Of a stretch of 64,000 bases of DNA, positions 19,201 to 24,941 are shown piece by piece (the first letter of the stretch is position 1; each line of letters starts with the position of its first letter). The translations under genes were made by a program, and so were the position numbers. Under the pieces are notes generated by a model. The model was not told where the DNA came from, made no database searches, and saw nothing but the letters and a program-made list of their open reading frames with translations. Source of the DNA: Bolinopsis microptera (Eukaryota; Ctenophora; Tentaculata; Lobata; Bolinopsidae); contig NC_087072.1 in the NCBI RefSeq assembly GCF_026151205.1, positions 1,167,375-1,231,374 on the forward strand, in the 5' to 3' direction.

Positions 19201-21848
19201 TCATCCGATCCCTCACCAGAAGAGCCTACAACATCTGTTCACCTCAACACCTCGAAGACAAACTACAGACTATCAGACACGTTTGCCTTCAGAACGGCTT
19301 CCCACCCCTCCACATCACCACCATCATGGACGAAGTTCACCGCAAGTACACCGACCCTCCCCGACATCAATCCTTAGCCTCATTCAACCGACAGACCAGC
19401 GATCACGCACTCAGCGTTCCCCTTCCTTTCCATCCCTCACTCTCCAAACCCATCTCCAAGATACTCGGACAACATGACATCAAAGTGACCCACTCATTAA
19501 CCACTACTTTCTGCAACCTCCTCACCAAGACGAAGACCACACCCCCACTCAACTCACCCCCAACGCCATCAACGAGATATCCTACTCACAATGTCCCTCC
19601 AAGTACACTGGACAGACCTACAGACCCCTCATCCAACGAATGAAAGAACACGAACGATGCTACAGACTCAACAATGCCTTCGACGAAACCACAGACAGGA
19701 TCAAATTCGCCCCCGCCCATCATGCCCTAACCACTGGACATTCCATCTCCTGGAACAACATAGAAGTCCTTAACCACACAATCTCAACTTGACCTGACAG
19801 AACATGCTGCTATCCAGATAAGTAGGGACTACCGGTGGGTGATGAATAATTGAGAATCCAACAGGATCTTGTTCTCTTCATTGTGCTGATTCCGGGAAGC
19901 ATTCGTTTTACGCTCTAATCATATTAAAAATCGAGATATCGGTCATTGAAAAATGAGTAATTATAGGCCTGTCAATGATTGCATCCCAATTAAGAGCTGA
20001 TCAGTTGCAGCTACTTGTGCCATATAAGGGATAACTGAAGTCACGTGACCGCCAATCCTATCACGTGACCTTGATTCGTAAATCCTTGGTCACGTGATCA
20101 CATTCGTAACGTGTCGAATGCTGACTAGGATATCTCGTGACGTCACCAGAGCTCAAGTTTCCTGACCAGGCCTTATATGGAATAATACAGTGTATCACGT
20201 GTAATTGGATCCAATTAAGAGGAGTTGCGCAATTATCGCAGCATCTCGATCTGGTACCCAGCAGGCAGCTGGGCCAGAGATTTTAAAGATAAAATAGAAG
20301 GATTTTTTGTTAAGGTAAATCGAAGCGAAAATCATGTAACCCTATGTTTTTGATGACGCTGAACACGATAAAACTGGTTATAATGTTCATACTTCAGAGG
20401 AAATTGCTTTAGTCCCTACAGATAAGACAACCCTCCATGAACCGAACTGATCGTGCCCCTAAATGTAGCTCACTATGGGACCCCATCCTTCCCAAGATCA
20501 CCTCATCCCTCAAGATCAGGCCATCTGGTATTTCCTTTTCATCTACCTCACAAGCCTAGTTTTTTAATGTTATTGTAATGTAATCCGAACATTTTTTCCA
20601 CCCTCACCACTCCACCCTTTCACGTCACACACCACTCATCATTGACACCACTAAATCATATATAATCACCCTTCACAACATCATCCCCAGCTGAAGACGA
20701 TTTACACAAGTATTTTGAAAACTCCTGCTAATAAAATCCTTTCGTATCACTTATATGTTTTAAATATCCCCCTCCAGAGTCCGTCCGTTTAAGGTCCGCC
20801 CAAGTTAAAGTACGTTGAGATTTTTCCAAAATTATTTCACTGCGAACTCATGTTTAGGATATGACAACTTTTTAATCTCAATCAATTGTAATTTCTATCA
20901 TCGGATTCGGACTAAACTATATCATTGGGTCAATGAAAAACTAGTTTAAGTGAAGTAACTGCACTCACACGCAACCTTTCAAATTTCGGAGCTGAGAGTG
21001 TAGACATTATAGAAGTCTATAATGTCTATACTCTCAGCTCCGAAATTTGAAAGGTCACGCCACACATGATCTCAGCTATAAAATTATGAGTATTTATGAT
21101 TTAGTTTGAATATCAAAATGCTTACCACTGCATCTAGGTACATCACAGTACGCCCATCGAGGATAAGTTCCCTCAGCATTATAACACCATGCGCCATCTG
21201 AAGAACTGAGGAAAATGACGACACATGTTATAATGAAGAATTTCTAAAAGTAAAAAGAAATTTCACAGATCATTTATATGCCAAAGCTCCTTCATTGCAG
21301 TTTTATTGTAGATTTTAATTAAATCTACAATAAATGTTTGTGCCCTACCTTGTGCTCGACTTGATAACAATGATTATGGAACACTACCAGATATCAGATA
21401 TTGAAGACTTACCCGTCTGGATTTCTGCAATAGTTATCTTGCAGTCCTGAATTAGCGTAGCTGAAAATGTTTTTGTAATAAAATATTTTCCTCAAGAAGG
21501 TAGTGTTGTGAATCGTAACTAAAAATTTGGCTTCTGTCGAGAGCCCTTTTAGAAAAATTTTGAAGTTTGGGTGTAAAATTATTTAGGACGCTCGATTAAA
21601 TAGAGTACATGTGTCTCATCTTCCAAAATCCGAATAATTTGGATGAGAATAAATCTGATTCTGGATTATGCCGTATTGTGACCTGTTAGTGTTGTGCCTT
21701 AGAAGCACCAAAAAAACTTACTTCTGATGCGAAGGTGTGTTGCCGTGTCTATTAGGTGATTGAGAGTCCCATCTCTGGCAGACGAATCCTGACTTTGTGA
21801 CAGATACAGTTCCCCTGTAGTCTGACCCATCATTTTTAATACACTTGT
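951..21848 (-). CDS. Multi-domain extracellular protein gene: kringle, unknown domain, 3 TSP1, at least 11 Ig-like (partial, spliced)
   Basis: This is an inferred single gene on the minus strand, transcribed from high to low coordinates. Eighteen exons were placed by eye with AG acceptors and GT donors. Three exons make one kringle, then come one 411-bp exon, three TSP1 exons and eleven Ig-like exons. Every module boundary is a phase-1 junction, so the exons join without a frame break; the two introns inside the kringle are phase 2. No start codon, signal peptide, transmembrane segment or stop was found, so the gene runs on at both ends. Proteins with this mix are secreted or cell-surface adhesion or recognition proteins. 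What is seen: exon frames, splice signals, cysteine patterns. What is inferred: that the kringle and the 411-bp exon belong to the same transcript as the TSP1 and Ig exons across introns of 6.8 and 4.7 kb. Two adjacent genes remain possible. Confidence 0.6.
1462..1770 (-). CDS. Ig-like exon, type B copy 1
   Basis: The 309-bp exon is phase 1-1, with acceptor GATTGTTTCAG and donor GTGAGT. The Ig core is Cys in 'ATISCVVKG', Trp in 'AVTWKKP', and Cys in '[12 protein letters not shown]'. It has one extra isoleucine codon compared with the other type B copies (309 against 306 bp), and Leu replaces Ser in 'KPLGEA'. The start begins '[12 protein letters not shown]', with the Asp codon split by the intron. 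Confidence 0.85.
1995..2330 (-). CDS. Ig-like exon, type A copy 2
   Basis: 336 bp, phase 1-1, nearly identical to the other type A exons. It differs by 'VLWKD' in place of 'VSWKD'. The donor here is GTAACT instead of GTAAGT, a weaker match that could affect splicing. Confidence 0.85.
2499..2804 (-). CDS. Ig-like exon, type B copy 2
   Basis: 306 bp, phase 1-1. The Ig cysteines and tryptophan are all present. Differences from the consensus are 'FTCFIT' (Val to Phe) and 'KTEEE' (Asp to Glu). Confidence 0.85.
3029..3364 (-). CDS. Ig-like exon, type A copy 3
   Basis: 336 bp, phase 1-1, with donor GTAACT as in copy 2. The distinguishing residue is Ile in 'KIQISTLTI', where the other copies have Lys. 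The core Cys-Trp-Cys is intact. Confidence 0.85.
3533..3838 (-). CDS. Ig-like exon, type B copy 3
   Basis: 306 bp, phase 1-1. Asn replaces Val in 'AIDNGTYLP', a two-base change; it shares 'KTEEE' with copy 2. The core is intact. Confidence 0.85.
4063..4398 (-). CDS. Ig-like exon, type A copy 4
   Basis: 336 bp, phase 1-1, donor GTAAGT. It carries an extra cysteine ('GGCIIAQG', Tyr to Cys in the other copies' 'GGYIIAQG'). The core is intact. Confidence 0.85.
4567..4872 (-). CDS. Ig-like exon, type B copy 4
   Basis: 306 bp, phase 1-1; matches the type B consensus with no private amino acid change noticed. The intron on its 5' side (high-coordinate side) is enlarged by the LINE derivative at 4961-6404. 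Confidence 0.85.
4961..6404 (+). mobile_element. ORF1-only LINE derivative (HAL1-like) inserted in an Ig-array intron
   Basis: The neighbouring repeat units give the empty site directly: 'ctcaactaaattcactgg' is uninterrupted there and is split here after 'ctcaacta'. The 1.44-kb insert begins with a 16-bp direct repeat (cagttttgcaatcaat twice). It carries a LINE ORF1-type frame and a 3' end with 'ggttccaaagcccttatggg' and A-rich sequence. No endonuclease or reverse transcriptase is present and no clear target duplication is seen. It probably moved using the machinery of a full LINE. Confidence 0.75.
5063..5944 (+). pseudogene. LINE ORF1-type RNA-binding protein, frameshifted near its C-terminus
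   Basis: The main frame runs 5063-5839 (258 codons). The Met at 5096 ('[14 protein letters not shown]') is an equally good start. It shows a helical, coiled-coil-prone N-terminal half, then an RRM-like segment '[14 protein letters not shown]', '[21 protein letters not shown]' shortened here to its ends, and '[12 protein letters not shown]'. The C-terminal domain continues in another frame after about 5818 as '[18 protein letters not shown]' and ends at a stop at 5942-5944. This is the layout of ORF1 proteins in L1/CR1-like LINEs, which bind RNA and form multimers. One frameshift separates the halves, so it is probably inactive. Confidence 0.75.
6543..6878 (-). CDS. Ig-like exon, type A copy 5
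   Basis: 336 bp, phase 1-1, donor GTAAGT. The protein is the same as copy 1 over the domain. It lies on the 5' side of the inserted LINE derivative. Confidence 0.85.
7054..7359 (-). CDS. Ig-like exon, type B copy 5
   Basis: 306 bp, phase 1-1. The private change is 'KPSSEA' (Gly to Ser). The linker begins '[12 protein letters not shown]' (Ser to Asn). Confidence 0.85.
7584..7919 (-). CDS. Ig-like exon, type A copy 6 (5'-most, diverged)
   Basis: 336 bp, phase 1-1. The same Ig core is present, but with many more substitutions than the other type A copies: '[11 protein letters not shown]', '[16 protein letters not shown]', '[13 protein letters not shown]'. It is the first Ig exon after the TSP1 exons in transcription order. 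The last TSP1 exon joins it in frame (split Ala codon). As the edge copy it seems to have escaped the homogenisation seen in the rest of the array. Confidence 0.85.
8175..8345 (-). CDS. Thrombospondin type 1 repeat exon 3
   Basis: 171 bp, phase 1-1 (acceptor CCTATTCAG, donor GTAATT). It encodes '[17 protein letters not shown]', then '[18 protein letters not shown]', with six cysteines in TSP1 order. Such modules are extracellular and often carry C-mannosylated tryptophans. Glu replaces the usual Gly after the second cysteine ('SCESGT'). Confidence 0.92.
8624..8794 (-). CDS. Thrombospondin type 1 repeat exon 2
   Basis: 171 bp, phase 1-1, six cysteines: '[17 protein letters not shown]', '[20 protein letters not shown]', ending 'CNTHSCPG'. 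It is tyrosine-rich compared with its neighbours. Flanking introns of 278 bp are similar on both sides. Confidence 0.92.
9073..9240 (-). CDS. Thrombospondin type 1 repeat exon 1
   Basis: 168 bp, phase 1-1, one codon shorter than the other two ('[13 protein letters not shown]'). It has six cysteines and the W-x-x-W spacing of TSP1, then '[20 protein letters not shown]'. It is the first TSP1 exon in transcription order. The upstream intron is about 4.7 kb. Confidence 0.92.
9241..10210. other. Intron sequence with short repeats, no gene seen
   Basis: AT-rich, no usable frame. It contains a small hairpin (aaatttgggc/gcccaaattt, 9366-9405). A segment at 9725-9805 ('tttcaggagtatcgggaagt' to 'ttgtcgtgaaat') recurs at 11968-12040. 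A segment at 9968-10030 ('gtccgttcat' to 'ataaggtc') is the undisturbed copy of the repeat that the mariner relic interrupts. Confidence 0.6.
10211..10994 (+). mobile_element. Deleted mariner-like (IS630/Tc1 superfamily) element
   Basis: Imperfect terminal inverted repeats of about 35 bp: left begins 'cagggtgtttcgagactcgt', and the right end read on the minus strand begins 'caaggtgtttcaaggctcgt'. TA dinucleotides flank both ends, the target duplication of this superfamily. The interior (10364-10723) keeps the end of a transposase frame. Confidence 0.88.
10364..10723 (+). pseudogene. Mariner-like transposase remnant
   Basis: The frame ends with '[18 protein letters not shown]', the conserved block around the second catalytic Asp of mariner-like DDE/D transposases, preceded by '[15 protein letters not shown]'. 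The sequence after it ('GVILKIVFI') is a frameshifted version of the usual WGxLKxxVY stretch. The DNA-binding N-terminus and first catalytic Asp are missing. It cannot be active. Confidence 0.82.
10995..13111. other. Intron sequence with dispersed repeats, no gene seen
   Basis: It holds the right half of the repeat split by the mariner relic (10997-11045). A segment at 11633-11815 has a related copy at 41955-42115. A short (caa)n run lies near 11931. An inverted pair at 11998-12040 and 12060-12098 ('ggaacccctg' to 'cgtgaagta') forms a hairpin. No coding frame was convincing. Confidence 0.55.
13112..13446. repeat. Palindromic MITE-like element, arms about 150 bp
   Basis: The left arm begins 'atttgaccaaaacctataat' and the right arm ends with its reverse complement. 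The arms include 'accgctgcca', 'aatttgcatttgcgg' and 'gcgagcgaccgatttcattc'. The loop is about 30 bp ('acggctcacgaattgt'). A single arm of the same family lies beside the axis of the giant palindrome (42493-42680). Confidence 0.85.
13447..13897. other. Intron sequence, no gene seen
   Basis: No convincing frame or repeat. A donor-proximal part of the intron begins at 13897 on the minus strand. Confidence 0.5.
13898..14308 (-). CDS. 137-codon exon of unknown extracellular domain
   Basis: 411 bp, phase 1-1: acceptor TTTTGTTTTCAG, donor GTGGGT. The protein alternates beta-strand-like segments with polar turns: '[20 protein letters not shown]', '[17 protein letters not shown]', '[18 protein letters not shown]', '[18 protein letters not shown]'. 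It has three cysteines (in 'LNCQGD', 'IKCNG' and 'KSCSSSQ'). The pattern suggests a beta-sandwich (jelly-roll or lectin-like) module, but I do not recognise the family. It joins the kringle upstream and the first TSP1 exon downstream in frame. Confidence 0.75.
14471..14783. repeat. Dispersed repeat E1, copy 1, ending in a 22-bp hairpin
   Basis: It starts 'cagccgcccacgttgcacgt', and nearly the same sequence recurs at 17480-17767. The copy ends in a perfect hairpin (14739-14760 against 14762-14783, one-base loop). The second copy stops in the middle of that hairpin, which suggests the hairpin is the element's end. Confidence 0.8.
14784..15154. other. Intron sequence, no gene seen
   Basis: AT-rich with no frame of note. 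It ends at the 3' tail of the minus-strand LINE. Confidence 0.5.
15155..17121 (-). mobile_element. 5'-truncated LINE
   Basis: The polymerase frame 16936-15191 is followed on the minus strand by a 3' tail of AAGT repeats (plus strand 'cttacttacttgtacttg' at 15160-15177). Upstream of the frame, 16933-17121 keeps a frameshifted stretch ('[19 protein letters not shown]') that belongs to the same protein. The endonuclease domain is missing. Confidence 0.85.
15191..16936 (-). CDS. LINE reverse transcriptase (N-terminus and endonuclease missing)
   Basis: 581 residues. Reverse transcriptase motifs in order: '[17 protein letters not shown]' (about 64-80), '[16 protein letters not shown]' (126-141), '[15 protein letters not shown]' (159-173), catalytic Asp 196 in '[15 protein letters not shown]', '[15 protein letters not shown]' (252-266), YADD at 304-307, and '[13 protein letters not shown]' after it. 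The C-terminus has '[17 protein letters not shown]' and 'GRPRKNW', common in these proteins. The frame is open but truncated at the N-terminus, so the copy is not autonomous. It lies in a host-gene intron in the sense orientation. Clade not assigned. Confidence 0.9.
   Translation of the reverse strand: MIADPHAQKERWKEHFSRLLNPPPQEANISDLDNIPPQPSFDDLSDSDEAPTRNEIVDALKKLKNHKSPGVDGITNEQLKYGQDGLVDQLVVLFKKVWEDEKIPEDWSKGVIIIVGKKGDTSHCANNRGITLRSTASKLLQMILLRRLSNGMEKFLRENQSGFRQNRSCIDQVYSLRCIIHQCIEYNIPLYINFVDFKAAFDSIDRQFIWRSMQHYGLPDKYIRIMKAFFTHTVSAVRVNGEVTGWFDVNSGTGQGDIQGPPVFNFCLNFSAYLMELNKVISKGALLQLPAPGVEEKHLLDTDYADDMAMLDNSKEGLQETTDLLCKYSAYAGLKINAGKTQSMVVSKSASQRPYSKDDTMDISVEGLPIQQVSSFTYLGAIISGNGTIDKELSARIQKASGAFYQLSSIWYSRNIKTPTKIRIYKAAVLTILLYGSEVWNTTQTQMKRFEVFHHRCLRRILKIKWFYHVSNADVLKRANIAPVDTFVRAARLRWFGHVVRMPKERIPNYLLHWIPKHGKRSRGRPRKNWLSCVREDAAIFTGVDNITIEDAEQQATDRVHWRGLIHRRKELLCGAGHSND
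17236..17479. repeat. Direct repeat X, copy 1
   Basis: It runs from 'acttatatatgggtggggcg' to 'atcagggcctgcccacac' and is repeated at 17770-18004, with E1 copy 2 between. Copy 1 contains only the first bases of the MITE that follows copy 2, so the duplication seems to be later than the MITE insertion. Confidence 0.75.
17480..17767. repeat. Dispersed repeat E1, copy 2
   Basis: Nearly identical to 14471-14757, with one visible change ('ggccacat' for 'ggcgacat'). It lies between the two X copies. Confidence 0.8.
17770..18004. repeat. Direct repeat X, copy 2
   Basis: Matches copy 1 except for short deletions ('ggacttggagtttggg' reduced, 'ctatactatggg' reduced). It leads into the MITE. Confidence 0.75.
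17989..18443. mobile_element. MITE with multiple subterminal repeats
   Basis: The ends are inverted: 'agggcctg' and 'cctgttggcgacgggcc' on the left, with their complement on the right. The motif GGGCCACTTGGCGTG or its complement occurs at least five times inside (for example 18029, 18213, 18370, 18397). There is no coding frame. The subterminal motif array resembles transposase-binding regions of hAT-like or related DNA transposons. No target duplication could be fixed. Confidence 0.7.
18590..19792 (+). pseudogene. Penelope-like element, internally deleted, with GIY-YIG remnant
   Basis: The first frame has '[21 protein letters not shown]', here abbreviated to the PLE block '[11 protein letters not shown]', and '[16 protein letters not shown]', typical of the PLE N-terminal region. 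After a deletion near 18890-18955 it resumes at the palm: '[10 protein letters not shown]', '[15 protein letters not shown]' and '[11 protein letters not shown]'. After a further frameshift comes '[18 protein letters not shown]', the start of the GIY-YIG endonuclease, with a stop at 19790-19792. Most of the fingers and palm are missing. Proline-rich and Ser/Thr-rich open frames over this stretch are shadows of it. Confidence 0.8.
19793..20974. other. PLE downstream region and intron sequence, no gene seen
   Basis: A cluster of TCACGTGA-type motifs lies between 20038 and 20205. The segment 20410-20760, with 'catccccagctgaagacg', resembles PLE untranslated sequence. A short repeat of the 'gtccgttyaaggtccg' kind occurs at 20777-20830 and relates to those near 10 kb and 18.5 kb. 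Confidence 0.45.
20975..21054. repeat. Near-perfect hairpin, arms about 37 bp
   Basis: The left arm starts 'cctttcaaatttcggagctg' and the right arm is its complement with one mismatch and a short loop. It lies in the intron about 70 bp downstream of the last kringle exon. Confidence 0.85.
21126..21205 (-). CDS. Kringle exon 3
   Basis: 80 bp: acceptor TTTTCCTCAG, donor GTAAGC, entry phase 2, exit phase 1. It encodes '[20 protein letters not shown]' and 'DVPRC', the last three kringle cysteines with the typical W-C-Y and R-W-x-Y-C-D spacing. Confidence 0.88.
21413..21460 (-). CDS. Kringle exon 2
   Basis: 48 bp, entry and exit phase 2 (donor GTAAGT). It encodes '[16 protein letters not shown]', the kringle centre with the N-Y-C-R-N-P-D signature. 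It was found by reading, as it is far too short for a long open frame. Confidence 0.88.
21722..21848 (-). CDS. Kringle exon 1
   Basis: 127 bp: acceptor CTCCTGCTTCAG, donor GTAAGT, entry phase 1, exit phase 2. It encodes '[20 protein letters not shown]' and then '[14 protein letters not shown]', the first two kringle cysteines with the D-Y-R-G and C-Q-x-W blocks. With the next two exons it gives a full six-cysteine kringle of about 85 residues. Kringles are disulfide-linked binding modules of secreted proteases and receptors such as ROR. No protease domain was seen here. The phase-1 acceptor implies further upstream exons. Confidence 0.9.
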
Positions 21849-22684
21849 CTGAAGCAGGAGTTAATTCATTTGTTATTCTTTTGAGAAACGTTAATAATGA
21901 ATAAAAGTAGTTTCTTGATAAACAATGGCTTGATAGTGAGGTAGATAAATTAGATTGGGGTTTGCGGTAAATCTGCGTTTGCGGTAAAATTGGAGCGCAG
22001 TAAATCTGCATTTGCGGTAAATTGGAACGCAGTAAATCGGAATCTGTAAACAAGGCCAGGGCGGTGTAAATCAGACATCTTGATCTGTGAATCCGAGCGT
22101 GCGGAGAATGACGCTAAGATGAGAAATACGTACGGTACGTACCTTTAAAAATAGTTGTATTACGGTACGTACTTTAAAACTTGGGCTGAAAGGTACAGTA
22201 ACCACTTTCACACGAAAACTTTCGTGGAAGCTGAATTCGATCATCGCTGCTTTTCAATTTGTACCATTAGATTTAGACTTAGATCAGTTGTACAAAATTG
22301 TTCTAGAAGGGTTGGACCATGTGACATTGGATTTGGCGCTTTGAATTGTGTTGGTTGAAAAAGTTGGCAGATGTTGTTTACACGATTTTGAGCGCATCCT
22401 CATTGTTATGAATATGTGTGAAACAAACTTTAGAGACTACGAATATCTTATGAATAAAAAGAGGCTGAGGCTGTACATGGATTTGTACGTCTTGTAAATA
22501 TATAATTGTTTACCGAATAGAAACTTGCCCTGTTTTGACACCGCCAGTTAAATGTTGTTTTTGCGAATTTGACGATCTGCTCTCACGTTTTCTCCGTCTC
22601 AAACTCTCCTAGTAACTTAAAACTAAGTCATAGATGCTTACAGTTGACGAACTCACACCCATGACGATGGCCTGCATTATGTCT
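21849..22684. other. Sequence upstream of the kringle, short imperfect repeats
   Basis: At 21958-22046 a segment of the form 'gcggtaaatctgcgtttgcg' is repeated about three times. No upstream exon, promoter or start codon was recognised. Confidence 0.5.
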
Positions 22685-22982
22685 ACTAGCAGGAACCCGT
22701 CTAACCCTAAAGTGGTGTCAAGACTCGAGAGACTAAAATAATTATTACCTATTTAATTCGCGTTTTTGACACCACTTGGGAGTCCAAATTTCGGGCACTA
22801 AAATTATTATTCCTTGGTCAATTTTTTATTTTTTCATTCTGATTTGAAGGCCATTAAAGCATTTGACCCAGTCAAAAAAGTTTCAGTTGTATATCTTTTA
22901 CGGTTTTTGTGGAAAGTTGCGTTAAAGTTGATGCCGTGGTGTCAGTAAAATGGCACGGATAAATAAATATATATATATATTT
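22685..22982. repeat. PLE-associated terminal repeat (pLTR-like), copy 1
   Basis: It begins 'ctagcaggaacccgtctaac' and runs to 'gtgtcagtaaaatggcacgg' plus an (AT)n stretch. Related copies lie at 31560-31860, at 53690-53968 (opposite orientation) and several times in 61486-63013. Here it lies downstream of a minus-strand GIY-YIG gene; at 31.6 kb it lies upstream of a plus-strand PLE. Confidence 0.75.
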
Positions 22983-23411
22983 TGTAGCTGTACTCCTACA
23001 CATTAAAAGTCGGTGTTGATTAGATCTTCGAAATAAGTCTATGCATCATTTTATTAAACATCGTTATCTGAGATAAAATTGTTCTAAAAGCAACTGGAAT
23101 ATTCACAAATCTTTAAAATAACTTACAAACTAGGAAAGGAAAACAAGTCTTAGGAAGACGTACAAAACTATGTGACTTAAAACGGTACAAAACTAAAATA
23201 TACTGAGTAATAATCAAACGAAAAGAATGGCTGCGTACATTTTATCTAATCTATTAAAGATTAGTTTCTCGGAAAAAGCTAGATTTCTCTGAATCAAGCA
23301 GTAAAAATATATAAATAGTAATGAATATAACACGTCTCTGATAGCAATATTGTAAACTAAACACGGGTTAATAGGCTGAGATCATGTCAAATAAAATAAA
23401 TAAACTAAACA

Positions 23412-23855
23412 CTAAGCTCCAGCGGATTTAAAAAGGATGTGGTTACTATCGAGGGTGTTCATACCCCCATAACGCTCAAGGGTTTTCAATTGGGTCTGGT
23501 AGAACCCCTCTCTAGCTTCCATGGCCTTTTCCCTATCTGCTTGACTTATTTCAGGTTTAAATTCAAGAGCGTCCACTATAATAACAGAAAGGTGCGTACT
23601 AAGTGAAGAGTTATATAAGGCTACTGAACTAAAATCTAAATCATGATCAATATCTAAAAAGTGATTTACTAACTTACAACTTCTGATACCTTTCTTAATG
23701 TGGCTCTTATGATTAGAAAATCTCTTAGGGAGATTAGAAGTAGTATATCCTACATACGACTGTTTACAAGTTCTACACTCCATTAAATAAATAATATATA
23801 TATATCGTCTCGCTTTATATATAGTAAGATGATCGTTTACAATTACTTGAAGCAA
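23412..23855 (-). CDS. PLE GIY-YIG endonuclease C-terminal part
   Basis: 147 residues. 'YIIYLMECRTCKQSYVGYT' gives the GIY-YIG core with a CxxC pair, then 'RFSNHKSHIKKG', and the terminal 'YQTQLKTLERYGGMN'. The sequence aligns by eye with the C-terminus of the PLE at 32.0-33.5 kb ('NHKSHIKTQ', 'WQNQLKTLKHFGGMN'), so both belong to one PLE lineage. The reverse transcriptase part is missing. The listed ATG is arbitrary because the frame is a 5'-truncated fragment. Confidence 0.82.
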   Translation of the reverse strand: MLQVIVNDHLTIYKARRYIYIIYLMECRTCKQSYVGYTTSNLPKRFSNHKSHIKKGIRSCKLVNHFLDIDHDLDFSSVALYNSSLSTHLSVIIVDALEFKPEISQADREKAMEAREGFYQTQLKTLERYGGMNTLDSNHILFKSAGA

Positions 23856-24941
23856 TAAACTGACAAATTTTGTTGATAACGTCGGTTCTCTATTCTTTTA
23901 TTGTGTAATATAATCAGTAATTTTGCCCTGTTCTGCATCTTAAACCGAAGGCGAAAGCATAATTTTCTCGTAAATTTGCAACTTGAGTTCGAAATCTTTT
24001 ACTTCTATTTGCTATTTGAACATTTTTTTTTGAACATTTAAAATATAATTTGAAACATTACAGTAACGTTATTCAAATCTCAAACAGAAACAGTATATAA
24101 CAAAGTTTTGTGTTTTGATCATATGATCGTGGATGTATAGTGATTGATTGCATAATTTTGAATTTGATTGATGGTGATTGTGAGTGAGAAGATGTTTGGA
24201 GTGCCAGCCAGTAACTCTGTCAAATGAACAGCCCATTGAAGAGCGAATGAGCGCAATTTCGCAGGAACAGCAGAGAGGGTGGCACAAAACGGCACACACG
24301 GAAAGGACGAAACAAAAAAGAAAAAACGCCGTGCGCGGTAAGCTTGCCTATGTCTGAGAGCTGGCGTTACCTGGCAAGAGACCTTGAAGGAGGTGCCGTG
24401 GTGGAGTGTGAAGGGAAAGTTCGAGAGCACGGCAGCTCTAACTGATGATGATGATTGAAGATTGAAGAAGGAGGTCGAGCGGGAAGCTCAGAAAAAGCTA
24501 AACAGGAAGGATCCAGCTGAGGTCTGACTCATGTCAGGAAGTGACGAAAAACTCACAGACAAAATCATCAGTGGCTGTCTACCCCGTACGTAGGCAGTGT
24601 CCAAGATTTCAGGCATCAGGATACACTGGAGCAGTGCAGAGCTGATTACGACCAGGGTCCTCACGGATACCCTGTCTTGGAGGTCGAGCCAATGCCCTGC
24701 GTTCGGTAATTGTGTCTACTGATATAGCCTTCATACTTTCCCTACTAACAGTCACTGTAACCCTATCACTCGGAAGGCCCCACGGCTCCTACATGGACGC
24801 ACGGCCGGGAGCCCATGTAAGGATAAAAGTGACCGCAAGAAATCCGTCACATCCGTCACAGATCCAAAGCTGGAAAAGAAAAAAAGGCGGAAAGATAAAG
24901 GGAAAAAAAGAAAGGAAGAAAGGAAGGACTGAAAGAGGAAG

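Noticed and set aside
18826-19643. Ser/Thr/Pro-rich open frames
   Set aside because: They are out-of-frame readings of the Penelope-like element, whose motifs are in another frame.
22155-22358. 67-codon plus-strand frame with several cysteines
   Set aside because: Spacing fits no module, and no splice or repeat context supports it.
24119-24430. 103-codon frame near the LINE 3' end, nearly identical in both arms
   Set aside because: It lies in the 3' untranslated part of the two-ORF LINE, and its conservation is due to the palindrome.
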